NCBI GenBank assembly: GCA_013289985.1
Contig: JABCYW010000040.1
Location: 1 to 45,320 of the forward strand
Direction of reading: 5' to 3'
DNA from: Betaproteobacteria bacterium
GTDB lineage: Bacteria; Pseudomonadota; Gammaproteobacteria; Burkholderiales; Burkholderiaceae_C
Length of the DNA: 45,320 nucleotides
Position numbers and translations under genes: made by a program. Positions 8,057 through 15,398 of this stretch are shown here, piece by piece. The notes under the pieces are model-generated. The model was not told the origin of the DNA, searched no databases, and saw only the letters and a list, made by a program, of their open reading frames with translations. Numbering within the stretch: the stretch's first letter is position 1; each line of letters begins with the position of its first letter.

Positions 8057-9183
8057 GATCGATGCGCACATTCGTCGACTGGTTCGCGCTGGCCGACTTC
8101 CGATCCGAGCGCGCCGAGTTCTATCGCGATTTCGCGGAGATGTACCAGCGCAACGAGGCCCTGGTGAATTTTCTCGAAGGCGAGATCGCCAACGCGAACC
8201 TCACTCGCCAGCGCAGTCGCGCGAGGGCGCTGCGCATCGTGCTCGACCGGCACGAGGGCGGCGAGAACGCGAGCCGCGTGTCCCATCTGCTCGAGGGCGT
8301 GGCGCCGCGCTCGGACGCCATGCTGCTGACGGCCGTCGATCGCGCCGTCGACAAGCCGCTGGCGTTGCGTGCGCTGGCCGTCGCCATCGACAAGCAGCGG
8401 CAGATGCTGCGCCTCATGCTGGCTTGCGCGGCACTGCCAGCGGTCACGATTCCCATCTGCTACGTGCTCATCGCCTTGCTGGGCAAGGTGATCCTGGTGA
8501 TCGACGACGCGACGCCGGTCTACGCACAGGACGCCCTGTGGCAGGGCATGAACGGTTGGGCACGCGACATCGCCGTGTTCGCCGGTTCCTGGGGGCCGCA
8601 GGTCACGTTGGCGCTGGCCGTGGGCCTGGGCGCCGTGTTGTGGTCGCTGCCACGGTGGCGCGGTGCCTGGCGACTGCGGTTCGAATCCTGGCCCGTCTAC
8701 GGCCTGTACCGCGACTTCCAGGCAGGCATGTTGTTCTGCGCCATGGCGATGCTGCTGAGGACGGGCGAGACCCTGCAGGGCAGCATCGACGACGTCGCGC
8801 AGCGAGCGTCTCCCTGGATGCGCTGGCACCTGGGGCGGGTCGTCGACGCCCTGGAGGAGAACCCCAACGGCACGCTCGACGCGTTCCGCCGCGGGCTGTT
8901 GTCACCGCACCTGTTGTCGCGCGCGGCGACGTTGCATCGTTCCAGCGCCTCGTTCTCCGACGTGCTGATCCAGCTCGGGACGTCCGAAGGCGAGCGGGTG
9001 CTCGCACGCGTGAAGAGGGCGGCCGTCGTGGCGAACTTCGCGTTGGTGGGCCTGTTCGCATCCGTGGCCACGTTCATGGGCGTCGCGTCGATGACCGTGC
9101 CGGGCACCTTCGCGTCCCTGATGGAGCCAGCGAACCTGATGGCCTTGCGCGCTGCCTACGACGCGGCGCATCCGCTGCACTGA
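8053..9183 (+). CDS. pilR: PilR-type inner-membrane platform protein (GspF family)
   Basis: This 376-residue GspF/PilC-superfamily protein has two homologous helical domains, each followed by membrane spans. The first spans are around residues 130–155 (ACAALPAVTIPICYVLIALL) and 175–205. The last is near residues 325–350 (VVANFALVGLFASVATFMGV). The conserved F…GMLF…LLRTGE(T)L pattern of the second F-domain is visible at about 222–245. The protein is the membrane platform on which PilQ acts to add pilin subunits. The ATG at 8053 overlaps the pilQ stop, and AGGAG lies just upstream, so the pair is translationally coupled. Confidence 0.87.
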   Translation: MRSMRTFVDWFALADFRSERAEFYRDFAEMYQRNEALVNFLEGEIANANLTRQRSRARALRIVLDRHEGGENASRVSHLLEGVAPRSDAMLLTAVDRAVDKPLALRALAVAIDKQRQMLRLMLACAALPAVTIPICYVLIALLGKVILVIDDATPVYAQDALWQGMNGWARDIAVFAGSWGPQVTLALAVGLGAVLWSLPRWRGAWRLRFESWPVYGLYRDFQAGMLFCAMAMLLRTGETLQGSIDDVAQRASPWMRWHLGRVVDALEENPNGTLDAFRRGLLSPHLLSRAATLHRSSASFSDVLIQLGTSEGERVLARVKRAAVVANFALVGLFASVATFMGVASMTVPGTFASLMEPANLMALRAAYDAAHPLH

Positions 9184-9226
9184 GCCTGACCGCAGCCGTC
9201 GCGCGCCGTCGCGCGTCCGCATCCGC

Positions 9227-9250
9227 GCCCGCGCGAATCCGCGCGCGGGC
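9227..9250 (+). other. GC-rich perfect hairpin in the pilR–pilS spacer
   Basis: A 9-bp perfect inverted repeat (GCCCGCGCG at 9227–9235, CGCGCGGGC at 9242–9250) with a six-base loop lies in the 111-base gap before the pilin gene. No T-run follows, so it is not an intrinsic terminator. Hairpins at such sites can protect the downstream message from 3' or 5' decay and so raise pilin level relative to the machine. That role is inferred. Confidence 0.6.
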
Positions 9251-9294
9251 AACACCTGGACGAGGATCGTCCGTCAACTGATCGAGGAGAAGTC

Positions 9295-9837
9295 GTGAAA
9301 TTTCGCTCCCATCGCCGTGACTGCCAGCGCGGCAACGCACTCGTGTTCAGCATGCTGGGCCTGGTCATCGGCGGCATCGTGCTGGCGCTGGGCATCGGCT
9401 ACTACCAGAGCTCGCAGGCCAACGCGCAGGTGCAAGGCACCATCAGCGAGATCAGCGCCATCATCGGCGGCGCGCAGCAGAACTACGGCCAGTACGGCTA
9501 CAACGGCCTGACCACCGCCATCGCGGTCGGATCGCGCGTCATCCCCGACACCCGCGCCGACGCCGGCGGCGCCACGGCCACGAACAGCTACTCCGGCGCC
9601 ATCACGCTGGTCGACAACTCGGCCGCCACGCCCAGCACCGCCAGGCTGAGCTACGCCAATGTGCCGGCGGCGCAATGCACGCAGCTGATCAACGGCGCCC
9701 AGAGCCTGGCGCGCCGCGTCAGCATCGGCGGCACCGATGTCAAGCCGCTCGACGGCGCGATCGACATCGTGAAGGTGAACACGCAGTGCACCTCGGCCGC
9801 CAACGTGGCGATCGATTTCGTGTTCGGCCGCACCTGA
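9295..9837 (+). CDS. pilS: PilS-type type IVb major prepilin
   Basis: This 180-residue prepilin has a short basic leader (13 residues, many Arg) ending in Gly13. A hydrophobic helix follows (NALVFSMLGLVIGGIVLALG), then a soluble pilin head with two cysteines (Cys at about 128 and 162) that could form a disulfide. Cleavage is expected after Gly13. The residue at +5 of the mature protein is Phe, not the usual Glu. The start codon is GTG at 9295, supported by GAGGAGA at 9284–9290. PilV, encoded right after, shares the same RGNALVF processing region. Fibre-forming subunit status is inferred from order (pilR–pilS–pilV) and size. Confidence 0.85.
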   Translation: MKFRSHRRDCQRGNALVFSMLGLVIGGIVLALGIGYYQSSQANAQVQGTISEISAIIGGAQQNYGQYGYNGLTTAIAVGSRVIPDTRADAGGATATNSYSGAITLVDNSAATPSTARLSYANVPAAQCTQLINGAQSLARRVSIGGTDVKPLDGAIDIVKVNTQCTSAANVAIDFVFGRT

Positions 9838-9839
9838 TC

Positions 9840-11513
9840 ATGTCGCCCCATCGCCGTCCGTCGTTGCGCGGTTGCACGAGGCGCCCCCAGCGCGGCAACG
9901 CCCTTGTCTTCGCATTGCTGGGCCTGCTGGTTTCGGCGCTGGGCGCCGTCGGGGTGATCCAGGGCGGTCGCCTGCGGGCCCGGCACGAGGCGGGCAACGG
10001 CGAGGCGACGATTCTCGACAACCTGCGAGTCGCCACCAACAACGCGATCTTCGAGGCGATGGGCCAGATCCAGAACGGGGCGTCCGTGCTCAAGAACGGC
10101 GTGACGATCGCACCGGTCAGCGTCGCTGGCGAACTCGTCTGGCGGCCCGCGGTCACCGATCTCGTGGCGATGGGCTACCTGCCGCCCGGCTGGGCCGCGA
10201 CCACCTCCACGCTCAACAACGCGCCCTACGCCATCGAGTTCCGGCGAGTGCCCGCCGGCTGCGTGGTGGCGGCCTGCAACATCGAGGGCCATGTCGTCCT
10301 GGCAGGGCCGATCCGCGCCGGTGCCGACACCGACGGCGCAGTCATCGGCCCCATCCTGGCGCGCATCGGCGCCGACTCGGGCGTCTCGCTGCCGACCGAC
10401 CCGGCGCACATCACCGGCTTCGGCAACACCTGGAGCCTCGACAACCCGGTGGCAGGCCGGCCCGCCGGCGTGGTCGCGGTGCGCGTGGGCACGGCGGCGT
10501 CCGGCTATGGCCAGTTCGTCCACATCGGCGACACCCGCGATCCGAACCTGCTGGGCAACCTGACGGTGGCCGGCAACACCCTGTTCGGCGACGGCAGCAC
10601 GCACAGCGAGTTCCGGTCGACGTTGCGGGTCGACGGGCAGCCAGTGTCGGTACGCAACGCGAGTGGATCCGACTGCGTCTGGCTGCGACCGGACGGCGTC
10701 GTCGACATCCTGTGCAACGGGGCCCTGTCGGCCACCTCGGGCTTGTTCCGCGATGCATCCGGGCACGCGACGTCGATCGCGGGCACGGGCCTGGTCACCA
10801 ACGGCAGCCTGACCGCGGACGGCGGTCTCGCCACGACGGCGATGACGGCGTTCGGCGCCGACGACCCCAATGCGGTCGTCGTGAAGGCCGGCGACCTCTT
10901 CGTGCGCAACCCGGCCGGCACCGCCCTGCTGCGCGTCGCGGCCAACGGCGACGTCGCCGCCGGCAACGACCTGGTGGCCGCGGGCGCCGTTCAGGCCCGA
11001 AGCCTCACGTTGTCGGGCACGGTCGGCGAGGGCGACGCCTGCAGTCCGGGCCAGGTGGCGATGATGGCCACCGGCGGGCTGGCCACCTGCCAGGGCGCGA
11101 GATTTCGCGCCACGTCGCGCTACGCCAGCCTTGGCGCGGCGTGCGCCGCGGCGGGGCTGATGGCGGTCGACGCGGCGACCTCCGACAGCCTGGTCTGCCG
11201 CGGCGGCTACTACGCCAGCCAATCGGGGCTGACCTCTGCGCGGGTGTACATGGCCGGCTTTGCGGTGCGCCACGGCGACTACGTGGCCGCCGCCGCCGCC
11301 TTGCCCAACGGCTGCCCCGCCACGGCCGGCCCGGTGTCGCCCGAGGCGATGATCTTCCTGCTGCCCCAGACCGACTCGGAGACGACGGGCAACCCCGTGC
11401 TCAATCGCAACGCGCAGTGGACGGGGCAAGGCTGGAGCATCTCGCTGACCGACGGCACCGGCGCACCGACGAGCAGCAACGTGGTCGCGGAGGTGTACTG
11501 CCTCTATCCGTGA
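9840..11513 (+). CDS. pilV: PilV-type minor pilin / tip adhesin
   Basis: This 557-residue protein starts with a prepilin leader and helix almost identical in pattern to PilS (RG at 18–19, then NALVFALLGLLVSALGAVG). Residues 40–260 form a PilV-like pilin part. A long repetitive beta-rich middle resembles phage tail fibre (GNLTVAGNTLFGDGSTHSE; GSLTADGGLATTAM). The C-terminal domain has spaced cysteines (DACSPGQVAMMATGGLATC; LVCRGGYY) like the variable recipient-recognition domains of R64 PilV. It probably sits at the pilus tip and binds surfaces or partner cells. The ATG at 9840 is two bases after the pilS stop. R64 PilV is varied by a shufflon; no duplicate C-terminal cassettes or recombinase gene are visible here. 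Confidence 0.85.
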   Translation: MSPHRRPSLRGCTRRPQRGNALVFALLGLLVSALGAVGVIQGGRLRARHEAGNGEATILDNLRVATNNAIFEAMGQIQNGASVLKNGVTIAPVSVAGELVWRPAVTDLVAMGYLPPGWAATTSTLNNAPYAIEFRRVPAGCVVAACNIEGHVVLAGPIRAGADTDGAVIGPILARIGADSGVSLPTDPAHITGFGNTWSLDNPVAGRPAGVVAVRVGTAASGYGQFVHIGDTRDPNLLGNLTVAGNTLFGDGSTHSEFRSTLRVDGQPVSVRNASGSDCVWLRPDGVVDILCNGALSATSGLFRDASGHATSIAGTGLVTNGSLTADGGLATTAMTAFGADDPNAVVVKAGDLFVRNPAGTALLRVAANGDVAAGNDLVAAGAVQARSLTLSGTVGEGDACSPGQVAMMATGGLATCQGARFRATSRYASLGAACAAAGLMAVDAATSDSLVCRGGYYASQSGLTSARVYMAGFAVRHGDYVAAAAALPNGCPATAGPVSPEAMIFLLPQTDSETTGNPVLNRNAQWTGQGWSISLTDGTGAPTSSNVVAEVYCLYP

Positions 11514-11558
11514 GTGCGGGGCAGATTGTCGACCGGGAGCCGCGTCCGGCGCGTCTCG

Positions 11559-11699
11559 GGATGATCGGCGTTCAGCCGTTGTGGCACACGCGAACGCCGC
11601 TTTCGCATCGGCGCAGGCATCGCGGTCGTCCGGATGCCTGGCCGCCAGTTCGGACTGGAGTTCGGCATATCGACGAGCGAGCGCGGGATCGCTTCTCAG
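11559..11699 (-). pseudogene. Decayed C-terminal remnant of a GrpB-family protein
   Basis: In the gap between the convergent pilV and ATPase genes the minus strand encodes LRSDPALARRYAELQSELAA followed by RHPDDRDACADAKAAF. This closely follows the C-terminal signature of GrpB-family (UPF0157) proteins: a loop of the form LR-x-P-x-x-A-x-x-Y-A-x-L, LA-x-R, DD-x-x-(A)-Y-x-x-A-K-x-x-F. No start and no upstream domain remain; the homology begins at the very bases of the ATPase stop codon (11696–11698). A Cys replaces the usual Tyr. The frame then runs on without a proper stop. I read it as a truncated relic left by recombination. The family match is from memory of the consensus. Confidence 0.5.
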
Positions 11700-12931
11700 C
11701 GCGCCGGCGACGACGGCCCCGCCGCCGCCAGCTTGCGCTTCAACGTCGGAATGTCCGAGGTCTCCCGCATCGCCTCGCTGGCCTCGATCTCGCCGCGCCG
11801 CACCAGTTCCACCAGCCGGTTGTTCATGGGCACCCACTCGCTGGCGCCGAGCCGGTTGTCCTCGCGGATGGCGCTCTCGAGTCCGATCCAGTCGCCGCGC
11901 TCGATGAACGGGGTGACCTTGCCGGTGTTGAACAGCACGTCGGCGGCCATCAGGTAGCGCTTGCCGTCGCGCGAGGGAACGAGCGCCTGGCGCACCACGG
12001 CGATCAGGTTGCCGGCCAGCACCGAGCGCATCACATCGGCGCTGGTACCGGTGTACGACAGGATCTTGCGCATCGTGCCCGCGACGGACTTGCCATGCGT
12101 GGTGGCGATCATCAGCGAGCCCGACTCTCCGCCCTGGATGGCCTGTTCGGCCGTCTCGGCGTCGCGGATCTCGGAGGTGAGCAGCACGTCGGGACTCATG
12201 CGCAAGGCCTCGCGCATGCCGTCGGCGAAGCTCAACACGTCGTAGCCCACCTCGCGTTGCGTGACGATGGACTTGCGCGGCGCGATCTTCTTCTCCACGG
12301 GATCCTCGATGGTGAGGATGTGGCCGGAATGCTGGGCGTTGTGCCAGTCGATGATGGACATGGCGGTCTCGCTCTTTCCCGACCCGGTGGGCCCGGTGAT
12401 GACGATGAAGCCGCTGGTGGCCTCGGTGAGCGTGGAGACGAGGTTGTGCGGCAGGCTGAGGCTGGTGAGCGGCGTGATCTCGGGCGGCGTGATGCGCATG
12501 ACCAGCGCCAGCTCGCCCGTGCCGTGCATGAACAGGCTGTAGCGCAGCGAGTGGCCGCCGCGCCCGTCGAGCCGGATGTTGACCGAGCGCTGGCGGGCGA
12601 GCACGGGCTTGATGCGGGTGTCCCAGTAGTCCTGGATCGACTGCTGCCGGCCGCGTTCGTCGCGGTGCTGGCGAGCGGCGCCGTCGACGTAGCCGGCCAG
12701 GTAGGTGACGATGTGCTCGCGGGTGACCACGAACGGCGGGATGGCCTGGAAAAGCTGATGCAGCGGCAGCGTGCCGCGGGCGGACTTCGCGCGGATGACC
12801 TGGCCCTCGTGGATCATGATGTCGGTCATCGAGGGCGCGAACATCAGCGCATGCTTCACGGCGGCGCCGATGCCGTGCTGCCTGTCGGATGGCAGCTGCA
12901 GGGGCTGCTGGAGCGTGGGGATGTCGGTCAT
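11696..12931 (-). CDS. PilT/DotB-like secretion ATPase, second ATPase of the pilus cluster
   Basis: This 411-residue ATPase of the PilT/VirB11 superfamily has Walker A GPTGSGKS at 180–187, an Asp box TIEDPVEKK near 207–215, Walker B SPDVLLTSEIRD at about 246–257, and the His box IATTHG at 275–280. The N-terminal domain (about 30–150) differs from classical PilT and recalls DotB/TraJ-type ATPases. By family it could drive pilus retraction or support a conjugation-like machine. It is on the opposite strand to pilQ, converging on pilV. The lytic transglycosylase gene lies 38 bases upstream in the same direction, so both likely form one unit. The start ATG at 12931 has a weak ribosome site. Confidence 0.82.
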   Translation of the reverse strand: MTDIPTLQQPLQLPSDRQHGIGAAVKHALMFAPSMTDIMIHEGQVIRAKSARGTLPLHQLFQAIPPFVVTREHIVTYLAGYVDGAARQHRDERGRQQSIQDYWDTRIKPVLARQRSVNIRLDGRGGHSLRYSLFMHGTGELALVMRITPPEITPLTSLSLPHNLVSTLTEATSGFIVITGPTGSGKSETAMSIIDWHNAQHSGHILTIEDPVEKKIAPRKSIVTQREVGYDVLSFADGMREALRMSPDVLLTSEIRDAETAEQAIQGGESGSLMIATTHGKSVAGTMRKILSYTGTSADVMRSVLAGNLIAVVRQALVPSRDGKRYLMAADVLFNTGKVTPFIERGDWIGLESAIREDNRLGASEWVPMNNRLVELVRRGEIEASEAMRETSDIPTLKRKLAAAGPSSPAR

Positions 12932-12969
12932 GGCGGCCTGGCGAAGGGGGAGGCTGGAGGACGCGCGGT

Positions 12970-13560
12970 TCAGCGCGCGGGCGAGGCGAAGGCCGGCGCG
13001 TCGTGGACGACCGGGCCGGCCTCCGGCGATGGGCGACGGGGGGCGTGGGCCGGCGGCACCGGCTGGCGCGCCGGGCCGGGCGCCGACGTGCGCTCGGCCG
13101 GGAAGGGCAGTGCCCCCGCGGGCATCACGCGCCAGCGCATCAGGATGGCCGCGATGCGGTTGGCGTACCAGGCGGCGCGCGCCGCCGTGCGCGAGTGGTA
13201 CGCGCCCACGGCCAGCCACGTGTTGCCCTCGCGGTCGATCTGGCGCCGGTAGTGCCAGGCCGCCACCTCGGCGGACACGCACCCGTCGTCCAGCGACGCG
13301 CGGGCTATGCCGTGGCGCGCCAGCTCGGCGAGGTGTGTGCTGTTGATCTGGAACGCCCCCACGTCGATGCTGCCGTTGGCGTTGTGGCCCAGCGCCAGGG
13401 GCTGCAGCCGGCTCTCCTGCCAGCCGATGGCGCGCAACACGTCGGCGTTGACGTGTTGGCGCGCGGCGGCGTCGGCGATGCAGTCGGCGCGTGCGCCGGA
13501 TGCCGCGAGTGCGGGCATCAGCGCGATGGCCAGGAGCCTGGAGACGGGAAGGATCGGCAT
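12970..13560 (-). CDS. Lytic transglycosylase of the pilus cluster (R64 PilT / VirB1-like)
   Basis: This 196-residue exported murein hydrolase has a signal peptide ending near ARA-D (residues 1–25). An SLT/VirB1-type catalytic domain follows, with the catalytic Glu49 in GWQESRLQP. The typical GHNANGSIDVGAFQINS stretch comes next, then a helix carrying AEVAAWHYRRQ. The C-terminus is Pro/Ala-rich. Such enzymes open the peptidoglycan for pili and secretion systems; R64 encodes one as PilT, a name unrelated to the retraction ATPase PilT. It is transcribed with the downstream ATPase gene, divergent from nothing close by, and preceded by a hairpin that separates it from the small membrane protein gene. 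Confidence 0.85.
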   Translation of the reverse strand: MPILPVSRLLAIALMPALAASGARADCIADAAARQHVNADVLRAIGWQESRLQPLALGHNANGSIDVGAFQINSTHLAELARHGIARASLDDGCVSAEVAAWHYRRQIDREGNTWLAVGAYHSRTAARAAWYANRIAAILMRWRVMPAGALPFPAERTSAPGPARQPVPPAHAPRRPSPEAGPVVHDAPAFASPAR

Positions 13561-13627
13561 GGTTCGGAGACGTCGTCGCCGGAAGGACACACCGATCGAT
13601 TCTGGGTGGCGCGGCGAAAACTCCGCG

Positions 13628-13660
13628 GCGCCGAAGGCCGCATTTCGGCCTCTTCGGCGC
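13628..13660 (-). terminator. Long GC-rich inverted repeat between two minus-strand genes
   Basis: GCGCCGAAGGCCG (13628–13640) pairs with CGGCCTCTTCGGCGC (13646–13660) through 13 base pairs with a two-base bulge and a five-base loop. It lies downstream of the small membrane protein gene and upstream of the lytic transglycosylase gene. A TTTT follows about ten bases later on the minus strand, so it may end transcription before the pilus genes, though it is not a textbook terminator. Confidence 0.45.
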
Positions 13661-13687
13661 GTGGCGCGCCGGCAACGGCTCAGCGCG

Positions 13688-13885
13688 TCAGCGGCGCGGA
13701 CCGCCCAGCGCCCGCGCCGGCAGGAACAGCAGCGCGGTGAGCAGCGCGAACACCGCGCCCACGCTGATGCCGACCAGGCGGAACGGCAGCGACACCAGCC
13801 AGACGATCGGGTACAGCACCAGCGCCAGGATGGCCAGCGGCCAGCAGAAGACGAACAGCAGGCACCAGAGGACGAACGTGAACAT
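13688..13885 (-). CDS. Small two-helix membrane protein of unknown function
   Basis: This 65-residue peptide is almost wholly hydrophobic. Two membrane segments (about residues 3–28 and 36–56) are joined by a short proline-containing turn with one Arg, and the basic tail is ARALGGPRR. I do not recognise a named family. The ATG at 13885 has no strong ribosome site, but the hydrophobic pattern with positive ends is what real inner-membrane peptides show. It is separated by a hairpin from the transglycosylase gene and lies 229 bases from the divergent thioesterase gene. Confidence 0.6.
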   Translation of the reverse strand: MFTFVLWCLLFVFCWPLAILALVLYPIVWLVSLPFRLVGISVGAVFALLTALLFLPARALGGPRR

Positions 13886-14114
13886 GGCGGACTTTCGAAA
13901 CCGGCGCCACCCGGCACCGGATGACGCCACGATGCAGGGGAGCCGCCCGCGCGTCAACGCCGGTCCGACGAACCGCCGCGAATCGCCGACGGGCTGCGCC
14001 CGGCATCGACGCGCCGGTGCGGGCAGGGCGGCCATCGTCGCGCATCCTCGCGCGGAACCTGCGCGGCGGCAACCGCGTGCAGAATGCGTCCATCCCGACT
14101 CGAGCCACGCCGCC

Positions 14115-14537
14115 ATGACCGCCCCCACCGTCACCGACCTGAACCGCATGGGCGCCGATTGCCTGCCCGGCCACCTGGGCATCGCGATCCTGCACGCCGA
14201 CAGGACCGAGGTGCACGCCGAGATGCCCGTCACGCGCACGCTGATGGCGCCCAACGGCTACCTGCACGCGGGCAGCGTGGTGACGCTGGCCGACACCTCC
14301 TGCGGCTATGCCTGCATCGTCAACCTGCCCGATGGCGCCACCGGCTTCACCACCATCGAGCTGAAGTCCAACTTCCTGGGCACGGCGCGCGAGGGCACGC
14401 TCGATTGCACGGCCACGGCCCAGCATCGCGGCCGCACCACGCAGGTATGGGACGCCGTGGTCACGCACCGCGAGACAGGCAAGACGATCGCGTTGTTCCG
14501 CTGCACGCAGATGATCCTGTGGCCGCAGTCGGCGTGA
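14115..14537 (+). CDS. PaaI-type hotdog-fold thioesterase
   Basis: This 140-residue single-domain hotdog protein has the PaaI-type active-site layout: N47-G-x-x-H51-A-G53 on the loop, then LAD60 at the start of the central helix, where the Asp activates water. The following strands include TTIELKSNFLGTAREG, usual in PaaI-like acyl-CoA thioesterases. It hydrolyses acyl- or aryl-CoA thioesters in the cytosol; the substrate is unknown. The ATG at 14115 begins the conserved part at the usual distance. A NIPSNAP-type gene follows 13 bases later in the same direction, so the two are probably one transcript. Confidence 0.83.
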   Translation: MTAPTVTDLNRMGADCLPGHLGIAILHADRTEVHAEMPVTRTLMAPNGYLHAGSVVTLADTSCGYACIVNLPDGATGFTTIELKSNFLGTAREGTLDCTATAQHRGRTTQVWDAVVTHRETGKTIALFRCTQMILWPQSA

Positions 14538-14550
14538 ACGGGCGCCGCCG

Positions 14551-14928
14551 ATGAACGCCCACGACATTCCGCCGCGCCGCCTGGTCGAGATCCGCGCCTA
14601 CCGCCTGAAGCCGGGCACGCGTGCCGCGTTCCACGAGGCGATGGCGACGCTTGCGCTGCCGATGGTGCGCGCCTTCGGCATGGACGTGGTGACGCACGGC
14701 CCCGTGGCCAACGACGAGAACGGCTATTTCCTGGTGCGCTCGTTCGCCAGCCTGGCGCAGCTGACGGCGCAGCAGGACGAGTTCTACGGCTCCACGCCCT
14801 GGCGCGAGGGCCCGCGCGAGGCGCTGGTCTCGCGCATCGAGACGTGCTTGGATACCTTGCTGTGGATGGGTGCGGCCGCCATCGACGACCTGCGCGCCGG
14901 CAACGTGCCGCCGCCCCTGGACGCCTGA
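14551..14928 (+). CDS. NIPSNAP-family protein
   Basis: This 125-residue cytosolic protein carries the NIPSNAP ferredoxin-like fold pattern: VEIRAYRLKPGTRAAFHEAM at residues 7–26, then a strand-helix set ending in ENGYFLVRSFASLAQL and the FYGSTPWREGPREALVSRIE helix. NIPSNAP domains are dimeric alpha-beta barrels of mostly unknown role in bacteria. It follows the thioesterase gene closely and ends 121 bases before the convergent lysine-rich gene; the gap shows no clear terminator. Confidence 0.75.
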   Translation: MNAHDIPPRRLVEIRAYRLKPGTRAAFHEAMATLALPMVRAFGMDVVTHGPVANDENGYFLVRSFASLAQLTAQQDEFYGSTPWREGPREALVSRIETCLDTLLWMGAAAIDDLRAGNVPPPLDA

Positions 14929-15049
14929 CGGGAGCGTCGGGCGTCGTGCGCGTGGCCGCGAGCGCGGCGGCGCGTCGGCAGGAGCGCTGGCGGGCGAGCG
15001 CGTGCGGGCGCGTGCGTCACGCAGGCGCCACGCGCCGCGCGCGCTGGGC

Positions 15050-15226
15050 TCAGGCGGCCGGCGCCCCGCCTTCGGGGCTGGCCGGTGCCGGCTGCTCGGC
15101 CGCGTCGACGCCGTCTCTCGAGCCGGACTTGTCGCCGGACGTCTTCTTCAGCGCTTTCTCTTCCTTCTTCTTTTTCTTCTCGAGTTCGCGCTGGCGCTTC
15201 TCGTAACTGTAGTTCGGCTTCGCCAT
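15050..15226 (-). CDS. Small lysine-rich conserved hypothetical protein
   Basis: This 58-residue protein begins MAKPNYSYEKRQRELEKKKK. It continues with a dense Lys/Glu stretch to about residue 30 and an Ala/Pro/Gly-rich tail. Very similar small proteins with this opening are common in Burkholderiales and have no assigned function; the charged helix suggests nucleic-acid or ribosome contact, but that is a guess. AAGG lies five bases before the ATG at 15226. It is a monocistronic-looking gene, 172 bases from the DUF3565 gene upstream of it on the same strand. Confidence 0.7.
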   Translation of the reverse strand: MAKPNYSYEKRQRELEKKKKKEEKALKKTSGDKSGSRDGVDAAEQPAPASPEGGAPAA

Positions 15227-15398
15227 TGGGACCTTTCTGTAAGGAGGACACGATACCTGATCGCGCCGGGCCGATCGATTTTCTTCGCCAAGACCGTGTC
15301 CGTGGGGATGAGTCTCGAGGGCGCGAAAAACAGGCGGTTTCGAGGCGGGTCTGCGCCGCACGACCGGACGCGGCGTGGTGCCCGCGCCACGCGCAGGC

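Noticed and set aside
11514-11695. Shufflon cassettes or recombination sites downstream of pilV
   Set aside because: No inverted copies of the PilV C-terminal coding sequence or repeated sfx-like sites are seen; the stretch is better explained by the grpB relic.
9872-13252. A plus-strand open frame of over 1100 codons crossing pilV and the facing ATPase gene
   Set aside because: It runs antisense to the well-supported ATPase and out of frame with pilV, and its translation is compositionally biased with no motif.
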